From contig CACZZO010000003.1 in the NCBI GenBank assembly GCA_902785755.1, positions 124,001-188,000 on the forward strand: 64,000 bases of DNA. The letters run 5' to 3'. The notes under the pieces are model-generated. The model saw only the letters and a list, made by a program, of their open reading frames with translations. It searched no databases and was not told the origin of the DNA. Below are positions 17,605 to 27,485 of this stretch, piece after piece. The position numbers were made by a program, and so were the translations under genes. This DNA comes from an uncultured Bacteroidia bacterium. GTDB taxonomy: Bacteria; Bacteroidota; Bacteroidia; Bacteroidales; F082. The number at the start of each line of letters is the position of its first letter. The stretch's first letter is position 1.

Positions 17605-20493
17605 ATGAAAACCTTTAGAATCATAGTAGTGCTGCTTGCAGCCTTTTTCGTCGTCAATCCAATCGGACTTGCCCAAGACGCATCGACGCAAGGCACCGAG
17701 TTTTGGGTTTCCTTCATGTCGAATGGCCACAAGTACCATTCCTCAGCGCCCAACGACGGCAACTGGGTACTCACCCAAGTGCTCATCAGCGGCAAGCGCG
17801 AATGTTCGGGAACCATCGCCAACCCACAGTCGGGCTGGAGCACCGACTTCACTGTGCAAGCCAACAGCATCACCACGGTTCAAATCCCTGATGACGTGGC
17901 TTATGTAGATGGCTCTTCTGAGCAAGTGCTGAACCGTGGCCTGAAAATCACCAGCAGCGACACCATCTCCGTATTTTGCACCAACATCGCCCACCTATCG
18001 TTTGATGCCTCATACGTGCTGCCTACGCAAAGTTTAGCCGACGACTATATCATCCAAACCTACGACCAGTCGAACAACTCGTCATCGCTGCCGTATGTGA
18101 AAGAAAACCAGACAAGTGCGTTCCTCATCGTTGCCACCGAAGACGGCACCACCATCGACATCACCCCAAGCGTGAAAACCTACGGAGGCAGGCAGGCAGG
18201 TCGCGAATTTACCATCAACCTGAACAAAGGGCAAGTGTATCAGGTGCGTTCCAACAAGGACAGCAACGAGCGCGACCTCAGCGGGACACGGGTCACCGCC
18301 CGCGACTGCAAGCGCATCGCGGTATTCAATGGCAACACGCTTACCGCCATACCCCGCACCAGTAGCAGTTATGACCACATCTTTGAGCAAGCCATGCCCA
18401 TACAGGCTTGGGGCAAATGCTTCGTGGTGACCAGTTCGCTTGAACGGGAGTCAGACTATGTGAAAATCGTTTCTGCCGCCGACAACAACGAAATCCTCAG
18501 AAACGGCGAGCCTATCGCCATGCTCGACAATGGCGAGTCGTTCATTTTCGAGATGCGAAGCGTCCCGTCTTGTTTCATCGAAAGCACAGGCCGCTCAGCC
18601 GTTTATCTCTACCAAATTTCACAAGGCGGCAACAGCATTGGCGACCCCTCTGTAGTGTGGATCGCCCCCATCGAGCAGCGCATCGACGACATCACTTTCT
18701 CCACTTTCAACAACACCTACATCGACATCGACACCCATCATGTCAACATCATCGTCAACACGGAAGATGCCGGAACTGTCTACCTCGACGGTAACCTCCT
18801 GCCTGCCAACAGCTTCTCCCCCGTGGAAGGCACCAACGAATTTGTCTTTGCCCGCAAAAACATTTCGCACGGTGTACATAGGCTGCAATGCGCCCACGGT
18901 TTCAATGCCCACGTTTATGGCTTCGGCATCGCCAAAGGCTATGCCTATTTGGTAGGCTCGAAGACCTCCGACCTGACCATGAAAGTACACCTCAACGACC
19001 TGTTGGTCAACAATGGCGACAGCATCAGTCATTGCGCTGCGGAAACTATCACTTTCAGTGCGGAAGTCAACCTGTCGAGTTACGACCTCAGATGGGATTT
19101 CGGCGACGGCACCACAAGCTCGCAAAACCCCGTTACGCACACCTATAATGACAACAGGCTCTACCAAGCCTCGCTCATCATCGCCACGGACGAAATCGGG
19201 GGGTGCATGTTCAGCACGAGCGACACTTCGAGCTACTTCATCGATGCCCGCCTACATTACGAATACGACGAAGCCGAGTTGTGCAAAGGCGAAACCTACA
19301 CGGAACACGGCTTCAATGTGGTCGTCACCAACGACACCATCCTGCGTAAAGCCATCGACAACCCGGAGCATCCGCTTTGCCCCGACAGTTTGTTGGTGCA
19401 AATCACAGCATTGCCGGGCTATTATGCCGCCTACAGCGACACCCTTTGTTGGCAGGGAGAGCCTATTACTTACAACGAGCACGGATTCAACATCTTAGTC
19501 GACCATCCCGACACCTACACCGAGCAAATCAGTACACCTATTTCGGGCGGTTGCGACAGCATCGTTGACCTGACGCTTATCGTTACCGACCGAATCATCA
19601 GTCCCTTCCCTGTCAATCACAGCAGTTGTTCCGAATCCTTCACTTGGAACGGAGTCACCTACACTGAAAGCGGCGACTACGAGCAAATCTTCCCTTCGGT
19701 GATGGGCTGCGACAGCATCGTGGAACTGCACATCATTCTGAACGAAGCCGTGGAAGGCGGCACCGACACCGTCACGGGAAGCTGCAATGCCTATTTCTGG
19801 AACGGCCAATACTACGACATGCCCGGCTTCTACACCGACACAGTGCAAAACGTTTTTGGCTGCGACAGCATAGTCCACCTGCAATTGAGCATGGCCCTTG
19901 CACCCGACCCGTCTGAAATCCAATCCACTGACCCAAACAACGAAACCCCGCACAGTGTCATCTCGCCCACCGAGTTTGAAATCAAGACTTATGATTTTAC
20001 CTTGTGGGACAACAACGAAGGTTCAGAATGGGACTCGGTGGTGTGGAGTTTTGAGAGCGACATCACATGGAGGATCGAGCCTTACGGGGAAAATGGCAGA
20101 TTCTGCACGGTTTCAGTGAACAGCCGCGTAGAAGACACCGTTTGGCTGAACGCCACGGTTTACGGCCATTGCGAACCCGGCACGGGCATTGAGCGCAGAT
20201 TCTGGCTCGTTTGCACTTTCTTCGGCCTCGACGAACAAGAGACCCCGATGCAAATCGACATTGTTCCCAACCCCAACAACGGCAAAATGGACATCGTTTT
20301 CGGCCAAGCAGAAGGCAAGATTGGAGCAAAAGTTTACGACATGACCTGCCAATTGGTTGACCAATTCGAGCTGATTGGCAGCACAAACAGCCGACATTCA
20401 TACACCATAAAAGACTATCGGAGCGGAATTTACCTCTTTGTTTTCAACGGCAACGGGAAAAACGCCATCCGAAAGGTTGTTGTAACAAAATAA
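17605..20493 (+). CDS. T9SS-secreted surface protein, family B copy 2 (IgGFc-binding-like N-terminus)
   Basis: 962 residues. Signal peptide 1-23 (ends IGLAQ). The IgGFc-binding-like domain repeats the blocks of family B copy 1: GTEFWVSFMSNGHK, SDTISVFCTNIAHLSFDASY, FLIVATEDGTTIDITPSV, VWIAPIEQRIDDITFSTF. A PKD domain (LRWDFGDGTTSSQNPVTHTY), three GCDS repeats, the shared 110-residue domain and a T9SS sorting domain (PNPNNGKMDIVF..GIYLFVFNGNGKNAIRKVVVTK) follow. The shared domain and sorting domain are the most diverged of the four (VWSFESDITWRIEPYGENG). It appears to have its own weak promoter. Confidence 0.83.
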   Translation: MKTFRIIVVLLAAFFVVNPIGLAQDASTQGTEFWVSFMSNGHKYHSSAPNDGNWVLTQVLISGKRECSGTIANPQSGWSTDFTVQANSITTVQIPDDVAYVDGSSEQVLNRGLKITSSDTISVFCTNIAHLSFDASYVLPTQSLADDYIIQTYDQSNNSSSLPYVKENQTSAFLIVATEDGTTIDITPSVKTYGGRQAGREFTINLNKGQVYQVRSNKDSNERDLSGTRVTARDCKRIAVFNGNTLTAIPRTSSSYDHIFEQAMPIQAWGKCFVVTSSLERESDYVKIVSAADNNEILRNGEPIAMLDNGESFIFEMRSVPSCFIESTGRSAVYLYQISQGGNSIGDPSVVWIAPIEQRIDDITFSTFNNTYIDIDTHHVNIIVNTEDAGTVYLDGNLLPANSFSPVEGTNEFVFARKNISHGVHRLQCAHGFNAHVYGFGIAKGYAYLVGSKTSDLTMKVHLNDLLVNNGDSISHCAAETITFSAEVNLSSYDLRWDFGDGTTSSQNPVTHTYNDNRLYQASLIIATDEIGGCMFSTSDTSSYFIDARLHYEYDEAELCKGETYTEHGFNVVVTNDTILRKAIDNPEHPLCPDSLLVQITALPGYYAAYSDTLCWQGEPITYNEHGFNILVDHPDTYTEQISTPISGGCDSIVDLTLIVTDRIISPFPVNHSSCSESFTWNGVTYTESGDYEQIFPSVMGCDSIVELHIILNEAVEGGTDTVTGSCNAYFWNGQYYDMPGFYTDTVQNVFGCDSIVHLQLSMALAPDPSEIQSTDPNNETPHSVISPTEFEIKTYDFTLWDNNEGSEWDSVVWSFESDITWRIEPYGENGRFCTVSVNSRVEDTVWLNATVYGHCEPGTGIERRFWLVCTFFGLDEQETPMQIDIVPNPNNGKMDIVFGQAEGKIGAKVYDMTCQLVDQFELIGSTNSRHSYTIKDYRSGIYLFVFNGNGKNAIRKVVVTK

Positions 20494-20560
20494 TTTTCAA
20501 ACAATTACAATAAAACGACAAAAAATTGCGTTGCTTTGCAAAATGTAATTCAGAATTCCT

Positions 20561-20568
20561 TACATTTG
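20561..20568 (+). promoter_or_regulatory. -7 box for the lipoprotein/barrel/protease group
   Basis: TACATTTG, a perfect TAnnTTTG, 41 bases before the ATG at 20609. A TTTG at 20535-20538 is 22 bases upstream. Confidence 0.65.
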
Positions 20569-20608
20569 CGGTTTAAAACTTAGAATAAAAGAAAGAACCT
20601 CTTCAAGA

Positions 20609-21469
20609 ATGGAAAAAATGAAGAAGCACCTCATCAGAACTATCGTTTTCTTATCCGGTCTCGCGCTTCTCAGCTCGTGCATGAAAAACAATCCGGCAAG
20701 CAATTCCACAGTCTACTACGGCTACCAGCAAATCCCCAACATCAACGAATACATGCCACAGCGCCTGCTGAACGCATTTGGCCCTCAGCACCTTTATTTT
20801 GGTGACGAGCCGCCCAAGATTGAGGGAAAATTCCTCGTGGATGCATTCCTTTACGAAACCAACATCAAAATCGACTCACTTTGGCAGCCCCGTACCGGCA
20901 TGTTGCCCGTGAAGGACTATTTCGATTTCTATGACCAACACCAAGGCATAGCCAAGTATAGGGAAATGAGACCCTACAAGACACAAGTCGGCACGCTGCT
21001 CTATATGGAAAACGCGAGCAACGACACGACCTACGACATTGTCAGTGCCAACAACCGATTCGAAAGTTTCGTCAACGATAGCATTGCACCTTCCTATTTC
21101 AAGAACGGGACACCATCGGTCAAAGACTTCCAGAATATTTACATCATGGGTAACGACCCGTATTTCACCGCCTATTATTATGAGGTGCGCGACATCAGTT
21201 CAAAGACCCTGCCGCTTTTGGCCATCATCATCTCAGGCAAGATGGGCAAGGAAGCCGTGGTGACAACCGACACGGTAAGCCACAAAACCGACACCGTTTG
21301 GCAGCCCATCATCCAAGACTTCAGGATAGGTTCACAGTCGATGTTCTATTACAACAAGGAGACCATCCTTTACGCCCCGCTCATCAACAACGGATCGTTG
21401 CCGCTTCCGGGCAACGTTTGGATCTTGAAAAGCGTCGGAGACGTTCATCTTGGAGAATATACTGAATAA
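20609..21469 (+). CDS. Lipoprotein of unknown function beside T9SS genes
   Basis: 286 residues (283 if the second ATG at 20618 is used). The lipobox ALLSSC gives a lipid-modified Cys near residue 24, so it should be anchored in a membrane, probably the outer. The mature part is mostly soluble with no motif I recognise; it repeats short aromatic/acidic patches (YQQIPNINEY, LKSVGDVHLGEYTE). It heads a run with the barrel protein (44-base gap) and the C25 protease (21-base gap), so a role with those two proteins at the cell surface is plausible but not shown. Confidence 0.75.
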   Translation: MEKMKKHLIRTIVFLSGLALLSSCMKNNPASNSTVYYGYQQIPNINEYMPQRLLNAFGPQHLYFGDEPPKIEGKFLVDAFLYETNIKIDSLWQPRTGMLPVKDYFDFYDQHQGIAKYREMRPYKTQVGTLLYMENASNDTTYDIVSANNRFESFVNDSIAPSYFKNGTPSVKDFQNIYIMGNDPYFTAYYYEVRDISSKTLPLLAIIISGKMGKEAVVTTDTVSHKTDTVWQPIIQDFRIGSQSMFYYNKETILYAPLINNGSLPLPGNVWILKSVGDVHLGEYTE

Positions 21470-21513
21470 CTGAATAATTGATTCAGAAACACTAAAACTA
21501 AACCCGACAATCA

Positions 21514-22437
21514 ATGAAAAAAGCGAATTTCCTGTTATTCCTCGCCTTTTCCTTCCTTTGCAGCACAGCCGAGGCACAGTTCAACAAGCCCATCAAGCCT
21601 GCCTACAGCAGAGTGGCCTCTTCCGAAGCCAAATATAACGTCGGCATTACAGGTGGTCTCAACTCGACATATTGGTTCCACGCTGGCGGAACCAAAACGA
21701 AATACAACCAACCTTTCCACTTTGGCATCATCGGAGGTCTTTCCGTTGAACGTATGCTCAACAACAGCAACTCCATCTCGCTCGAAGGCCTGTACGCCAT
21801 GCGCAACACGCAATTGAACTACGAGGTGCTGAATTTCCCCGTTGGCATCAACCAAAGCAAGAACTTCTATCGCGAGCTTGATGTTGATTATCAGGAAGTC
21901 AATGTCCAGGCTTTGTTTACACATTATCTTGGCCAAGGCAATTTCAGGCCTTATATCTATGCCGGTCCACGCGTCAGTGTTCCCCTTTCGGGAAAGACGG
22001 TTTGGCAGAAGACCGAGATATTGAACTACGGCACTACCAACCAACAACTTAGCCAAACGACCACCATCGACACGGTACCCATGACCGCACAAAACATGTG
22101 GCAATGGAATCTCGGCGTAGTGGCTGGTGCAGGTATTATGTACAAACTTACCGTTGGAAACTATTATTTCCTCATCAAGGCCGACGTTTCCGCTCACGCT
22201 TCGTTGGCCTATTTCACCTTCCTGAATGAATCGCCCTTTGTCCACGCTTCTTTGCTCAACTCGTTCACTTACGAAGAGCAACAGGGCACATCGCAGAATG
22301 TGATTGGAGCGGGCTACATCGACCCCTACCTCTTGGGCATGAGATTCAACACCGATGCCGCCGTGAAAATCACCTTGATGTTCCCGCTGAAAAAGCAGTT
22401 GCAGGGTGCTTGCATCAGGTGGGGCGAGTATGATTAA
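21514..22437 (+). CDS. Outer-membrane beta-barrel protein (PorT-like)
   Basis: 307 residues. Signal peptide 1-22 (ends TAEAQ). From about residue 40 the chain alternates hydrophobic and polar residues in 8-12 residue strands (YNVGITGGLNSTYWF, FGIIGGLSVERML, FRPYIYAGPRVSVPL, WQWNLGVVAGAGIMY) ending in a strand with VKITLMFPL, typical of 8-10 stranded outer-membrane barrels of the OMPbb/PorT type. PorT itself is a T9SS component, but this level of similarity does not prove identity. It sits between a lipoprotein and a C25 protease carrying a sorting-domain remnant. Confidence 0.75.
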   Translation: MKKANFLLFLAFSFLCSTAEAQFNKPIKPAYSRVASSEAKYNVGITGGLNSTYWFHAGGTKTKYNQPFHFGIIGGLSVERMLNNSNSISLEGLYAMRNTQLNYEVLNFPVGINQSKNFYRELDVDYQEVNVQALFTHYLGQGNFRPYIYAGPRVSVPLSGKTVWQKTEILNYGTTNQQLSQTTTIDTVPMTAQNMWQWNLGVVAGAGIMYKLTVGNYYFLIKADVSAHASLAYFTFLNESPFVHASLLNSFTYEEQQGTSQNVIGAGYIDPYLLGMRFNTDAAVKITLMFPLKKQLQGACIRWGEYD

Positions 22438-22458
22438 TCCATTATAAATCATATCACT

Positions 22459-25400
22459 ATGAAGAAAATTTTACTAACCGTTTTGGCCATTATTATGCTT
22501 GCTTTGACGGGGGGCATTGCTATGGCACAAACCTTCAACTATCCCCTGAAAGAGAAACAAGGCTTCAACCTGACGGAAAAGACCCGCGACGGGTTGCACA
22601 TCACCTACAATCTTGGGCAGATGTCGTTGAGCCAACTCGACTATCGTGGCGAGGAAATGTCGGAAATCAGCATTTCGGCCATCGCCATCCCCAATGATGC
22701 CGGTCACCCCAATCTCCCCACCGAGAGCCGCATGATGGCCATCCCGCAAGGGGCCACCGCTACGCTCAATGTGGTGAGTTTTGAGGCTGAAATCCTCCAC
22801 AATGTCAACATCGCCCCTGCACTCCGTATCCAGTCGGAGAACGAGGAGCCTGACATGAACTATGTGAAAGACATGAACATCTACGGCAAAGATGCGTTCT
22901 ATCCCGCCGAGCCTTTTGTCATGGGAAGTTCGTATATCCGTGGCGTTGAGGCTGTTACGGTTGCCATTACGCCTTTCCAGTACAATCCTGTCACCAAGGA
23001 ACTGAAAGTGTTCACCAACATTGAACTTTCGGTGAACTTTGAAGGTGGTAATGGGCATTTTGGCGAAGACCGCCTGCGTTCGCCTTATTGGGACCCCATC
23101 CTCGCCGCCGAATTGATGAATTATGACCAACTGCCCGTCATCGACTATGCCGCCCGTATGCAAGAATGGCAGCGCGGCGGTGAAGAAGGTGCCGAGTATG
23201 TGATCATCACGCCCAACAACGACGCTTGGGCAGAATATGCCAACCAACTGAGGGACTATCGCCAACGTCAAGGCATCATCACCAAGGTTTTTCGCCTTGA
23301 CGAAATGCCCGCCAACAGCACTCAACAAATGAAGGCTTGGTTCCACAATGCCTACAACACATGGGAGATTGCCCCTGTAGCAGTGTGCCTGCTCGGTGAC
23401 CACGGTTCCAACATGGGCCAATACATCCCCGCCGAAACAGTTCCGCATCCGTTGGGCAGTTGCATCACCGACAACCGCTATGCCGATGTGGTCGGCAACG
23501 ACAACCTCCCCGACATGGTGTTTTCGCGCCTTATCGCTCAGAACGCCAATGAGTTGCCCGTTTTTGTAGGCAAACAAATCGAATACGAATACACCAATCC
23601 CAACATGAATCCTGACTTCTATTCCCGCCCCATCACCGCTTTGGGCTGGCAAACGGAGCGTTGGTTCCAGTTGTGTTCGGAAATCTTTGGCGGCTACATG
23701 CGCAACCTCGGTTACGACACCAACCGCATCAACTGCATCTATTCTGGTCAGCCGGGCAACATTTGGTCGAGCAACCAGAATACAAACATGATTATCAACT
23801 ACTTTGGTCCCAACGGAACAGGCTACATTCCACAAACCCCAAGCGAACTCGGTGGTTGGACGGGTGGCACGCCTGAGCAAGTGGTGCAAGCCGTTAACCA
23901 AGGCGCTTTCTGGCTGCAACACCGCGACCACGGTTTGGAAACTGGCTGGGGTGAACCCGCCGTGCGCAACAGCCATGTCAACCAAATGAACAATGTCGGC
24001 AAGTTGCCCTTCGTCATGTCCATCAACTGCCTTACGGGCAAGTTCAACTACAACCAAAACTGCTTCGCCGAGGCTTGGATGCGCCGCACTTACAATGGCG
24101 AAAACGCCGGTGCCGTGGGTCTGCTCTGCCCCACCGAAACCTCCTACTCTTTCGTCAACGATGCCTATGTTTGGGGCGTTTACGACCTCTTTGACGGCGA
24201 CTTCCTGCCCACTTATGGCCCCTTCGCCGCCAACACCGGCAATTGGATGCCCGCTTTTGGCAATGTGGCCGGCAAGTATTTCCTCGCCCAAAGCAACTGG
24301 CCCTACAACACCGAAGACAAGGACATCACCTATACCATGTTTACCGCCCATTGCGACGCTTTCCTGCGCATCTATACACAAGTACCTCAGCAAATGGAAG
24401 TTACGCATCCTGAAGTGATTATCGCGGGTTTGGGTGAAGCCAACATCACTGCGCCAGAAGGCTGCATGATTAGCCTTGTGAAACAAAACTTCATCGGCGA
24501 ATGGGACATTATCGCCGTAGTAGAAGCCACTGGCGAGCCCCAAAACATCACCTTCTTACCGCAATTGCCGTCCACCGAAATCAACCTTGTCGTGACGGGT
24601 CAGAACTACCTCCGCTATGAGGCCGTGATGAGCGTCATCCCCGCCGATGGTCCTTACATCATTTTCGACAGCAAGGTACTCCACGACCAAAACAACAACG
24701 ACCAACTCGACTTCGGTGAAGCCATCAACCTCGACATCACCTTGAAAAATGTCGGCTCTGAGAACATGGACGCTTTTGAGGCAGTGTTGGCTACCACTTC
24801 GGATTACATCACCATCGACAACGGCACGGCACAATTCGGCGACATCGCCCCCAACGGCACTTTGACCGTTGAGAACGCCTTTTCGTTTACCGTGGCCGAC
24901 AATGTTCCCGACAATACAAGCAACCTGTTCACCATCACCGTGACCAACGGCGACGACGAATATGTCAGCAACTTGACGATGAAATCATACGCTCCTGTCT
25001 TCAAGTTGGGCGACATGACCATCACCGAAATCAACGGTAACGGCAACGGACGCTTGGATGCTGGCGAAACCGCCACCCTCAGCTTCCCCATCAAGAATGA
25101 GGGCCACGCCGATGCCACCGCCACTGAAGCCGTTTTGGAGATGCTTTCGCCTTACATCACCATCGAGGAAAACCGAGTGGACTTTGAAAACGTCAATGCG
25201 GGCGAAACCTTGACGGCCACCTACGACATCACCATCAATGAAAACACGCCTATCGGTTACACTTGCCCGCTCCACCTCAACGTGACTTCAGGCCAATACG
25301 CCGAACAAAATGACTACATCGCCAAGGTTGGTCTTGTCATTGAGGATTTCGAAAGCGGTGTCTTCGGCGAAGGCTGGAACCAGCAAAACACCCCGTGGAG

Positions 25401-27327
25401 AATCGTCACCGAAAGCCCATACGAGGGCCAATACTGCGCCAAATCGGGCACCATCGGCAACAATGCCAGCACCACCTTGCTTCTGACCCATGAAGCCGGC
25501 ACAAACGACAGCATCTCCTTCTATTATAAGGTGTCGTCGGAAAATGGCTACGACAAGCTGCACTTCTATATCGACAGCCAAGAAAAGGGCAATTGGTCGG
25601 GTAATGTGGATTGGACCAAGGCTGCATACGCAGTTTCGGCTGGAAGACACACCTACAAATGGACCTATACCAAAGACGCCTACACCACCAGCGGAAGCGA
25701 CTGCGCATGGATTGACTTCGTTGGCCTGCCCACCGAGCGCGTGATGGCCGGCACTGCCGGTTATGATGTGACCGTTTGCGAAGGCAGCGAAGCCCAAATT
25801 GTGGGTTACGCCATGAATTACAACAACTTGCACTGGACCACATCGGGTGATGGCACTTTCGACAATGCCAACATTGCCATGCCGATTTACACGCCTGGAC
25901 AACAGGACATTGATAATGGCCAAGCCACGCTGACCCTCACTATCACGGGTAGCCACAATACCACAATCACCGACGAGATGACGGTTAACATTATCCAAAG
26001 CGTTTCCATCAACTCCCCGGTTGGCGTCACCATGTGTGCCGTCAGTGAGCCGCAGCCCGTATGGGTGGAGGTGGAAGGCGATTATAACGACCTAACATGG
26101 AGCACCAATGGCGATGGCGTGTTTGAAAACCCGCACGAACCAACAACCAACTACATCCCCGGCCCGCAAGACATCGATGCCATGATGGTAGAATTAAATG
26201 TGACGACAACCTCCGAGGCTTGCAGTTCAGCGCAGACTATGACGCTCACCTTCAGCGAACCTCCTCAATTAGCTTTGGCTACCGAAAGCATTGAAATCTG
26301 CGAAAACGACCCCGCCTCCATTAGCTTTACGCTATCAGGCACCAACATCTATCCCCCTGTTGATTTGTTCTTTGGAGTCACCCTCAACGGCGAAGAGCAC
26401 ATCTTTGAGGTAGCAGGCAACCACAGCATTAATCTGGGCAACCTTGAACCTGGAGAACATGTGTTCAACATCAATTCAGTGCGCAACAATTTCTGTCAAG
26501 TCGACTATGAGGATGGTGAACGCACCGTCACAGTCAAAGTGAATCCCGCTCCGACATTGATTATCAACGAATTGCCCGAAAGCATTTGCGAAGGCGAGAG
26601 CGTGAATATTGAGTTCAACTTCACTGGTGTGGCTCCTTACTTTGTGGACCTTTCCGAAGCCGACGACTTCACCACTGAAGAAGACACCTACACGCTCACC
26701 CTGACGCCAACCGAAAGTTCTACCGTTGTCGTAACAAGGGTCACGGATGCCAACGGATGCGAAAACTACGTTGTACAACCCATCTACCTCAATGTGGAGC
26801 CGCGTGCCGCCCAACCCGAAATCATCGGCGATGCCGAATTGGATGTACGCCTCACGCCTACAGCCAATTACACCGTCAATAATGATGTAGAAGTCGGCTT
26901 CAGCATCGAGCCTGAAGAAGCCGGAACGCTGACACCTGCCAACGACGGCAAGTCGGTGATGGTCACTTGGAGCGACACCTACAAGGGTGAAGCCACCTTG
27001 ACCGCAGCACCCGTTTCGGAGTGCAACAACGGCAACGGAACAATGACCGTCACCGTGAAGAACTCCACCGATGTGGATGAATTTGGTGTGAAAGCCAACC
27101 TCTACCCCAATCCTACCAACGGCAATGTCACCATCGAGGTTGAAGGTATGCAACGCCTCACCGTGGTCAACGAACTTGGTCAGGTGGTTTATGATGCCGA
27201 AATGAACGACAGCACCACTATCCTGAATATGAGTCAATTTGGTGTAGGTGTTTACTTGATTCGCATCTATTGCCTATTGTCCTCTCACCCCTACGGGGTT
27301 CCCAAGTGGAACAAAGTCACGGAGTGA
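22459..27327 (+). CDS. Gingipain-family cysteine protease (peptidase C25), truncated T9SS signal
   Basis: 1622 residues. Signal peptide 1-24; a propeptide-like region to about 240; then the C25 catalytic domain. The catalytic His lies in HRDHG (H488 or H491) and the Cys in SINCLTGKF (C524), in the order and spacing of gingipains. After about 640 come CARDB/Ig-like repeats, a MAM or cleaved-adhesin-like domain (FESGVFGEGWNQQ to WIDFVGLP, about 955-1090) and further Ig-like repeats (LHWTTSGDGTFDN, LTWSTNGDGVFEN). The sorting domain starts well (LYPNPTNGNVTIEV..VVNELGQVVYDAEM..GVGVYLIRI), but the final KxxV strand is missing: the last 19 residues are read from a repeat element. Export or anchoring by T9SS may therefore fail. 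Confidence 0.88.
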   Translation: MKKILLTVLAIIMLALTGGIAMAQTFNYPLKEKQGFNLTEKTRDGLHITYNLGQMSLSQLDYRGEEMSEISISAIAIPNDAGHPNLPTESRMMAIPQGATATLNVVSFEAEILHNVNIAPALRIQSENEEPDMNYVKDMNIYGKDAFYPAEPFVMGSSYIRGVEAVTVAITPFQYNPVTKELKVFTNIELSVNFEGGNGHFGEDRLRSPYWDPILAAELMNYDQLPVIDYAARMQEWQRGGEEGAEYVIITPNNDAWAEYANQLRDYRQRQGIITKVFRLDEMPANSTQQMKAWFHNAYNTWEIAPVAVCLLGDHGSNMGQYIPAETVPHPLGSCITDNRYADVVGNDNLPDMVFSRLIAQNANELPVFVGKQIEYEYTNPNMNPDFYSRPITALGWQTERWFQLCSEIFGGYMRNLGYDTNRINCIYSGQPGNIWSSNQNTNMIINYFGPNGTGYIPQTPSELGGWTGGTPEQVVQAVNQGAFWLQHRDHGLETGWGEPAVRNSHVNQMNNVGKLPFVMSINCLTGKFNYNQNCFAEAWMRRTYNGENAGAVGLLCPTETSYSFVNDAYVWGVYDLFDGDFLPTYGPFAANTGNWMPAFGNVAGKYFLAQSNWPYNTEDKDITYTMFTAHCDAFLRIYTQVPQQMEVTHPEVIIAGLGEANITAPEGCMISLVKQNFIGEWDIIAVVEATGEPQNITFLPQLPSTEINLVVTGQNYLRYEAVMSVIPADGPYIIFDSKVLHDQNNNDQLDFGEAINLDITLKNVGSENMDAFEAVLATTSDYITIDNGTAQFGDIAPNGTLTVENAFSFTVADNVPDNTSNLFTITVTNGDDEYVSNLTMKSYAPVFKLGDMTITEINGNGNGRLDAGETATLSFPIKNEGHADATATEAVLEMLSPYITIEENRVDFENVNAGETLTATYDITINENTPIGYTCPLHLNVTSGQYAEQNDYIAKVGLVIEDFESGVFGEGWNQQNTPWRIVTESPYEGQYCAKSGTIGNNASTTLLLTHEAGTNDSISFYYKVSSENGYDKLHFYIDSQEKGNWSGNVDWTKAAYAVSAGRHTYKWTYTKDAYTTSGSDCAWIDFVGLPTERVMAGTAGYDVTVCEGSEAQIVGYAMNYNNLHWTTSGDGTFDNANIAMPIYTPGQQDIDNGQATLTLTITGSHNTTITDEMTVNIIQSVSINSPVGVTMCAVSEPQPVWVEVEGDYNDLTWSTNGDGVFENPHEPTTNYIPGPQDIDAMMVELNVTTTSEACSSAQTMTLTFSEPPQLALATESIEICENDPASISFTLSGTNIYPPVDLFFGVTLNGEEHIFEVAGNHSINLGNLEPGEHVFNINSVRNNFCQVDYEDGERTVTVKVNPAPTLIINELPESICEGESVNIEFNFTGVAPYFVDLSEADDFTTEEDTYTLTLTPTESSTVVVTRVTDANGCENYVVQPIYLNVEPRAAQPEIIGDAELDVRLTPTANYTVNNDVEVGFSIEPEEAGTLTPANDGKSVMVTWSDTYKGEATLTAAPVSECNNGNGTMTVTVKNSTDVDEFGVKANLYPNPTNGNVTIEVEGMQRLTVVNELGQVVYDAEMNDSTTILNMSQFGVGVYLIRIYCLLSSHPYGVPKWNKVTE

Positions 27328-27410
27328 CGATGGATATTAGGCAGGGGTGAAATGCAATGGAACCCCTGCCGAAAAACGAAACCACAATTACATTGAACCC
27401 GTAAGGGGAC
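27279..27410. repeat. Dispersed repeat element with terminal and internal inverted repeats
   Basis: Ends are an imperfect inverted pair: CACCCCTACGGGGTTC region (27279-27301) against GAACCCGTAAGGGGAC (27395-27410). Inside are two perfect hairpins: GTCAC/GTGAC (27316-27328) and GGCAGGGGT/ACCCCTGCC (27340-27348, 27362-27370). The left part encodes the last residues and stop codon of the C25 protease. It looks like a non-coding palindromic element inserted into the gene's 3' end. Confidence 0.65.
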
Positions 27411-27412
27411 AG

Positions 27413-27444
27413 AAAAAAGCGAGGTTGCCATGTCGCAGCCTCGC
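27413..27444 (-). terminator. Terminator of the head-GIN lipoprotein gene
   Basis: On the minus strand, stem GCGAGGCTGC (27444-27435) pairs with GCAACCTCGC (27428-27419) with one wobble and a 6-base loop, followed by six T (27418-27413). It lies about 40 bases after the gene's stop. Confidence 0.8.
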
Positions 27445-27485
27445 CAATTACAAGGATATGAAAAAGTGATTTACTTTCGTTGTGG

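Noticed and set aside
22474..24543. A 689-codon open frame antisense to the C25 protease
   Set aside because: It mirrors the codon bias of the protease, has no start context or family motifs, and lies wholly inside a well-supported gene. The same applies to other long antisense frames, e.g. 3250-4317, 15741-17036 and 35946-38111.
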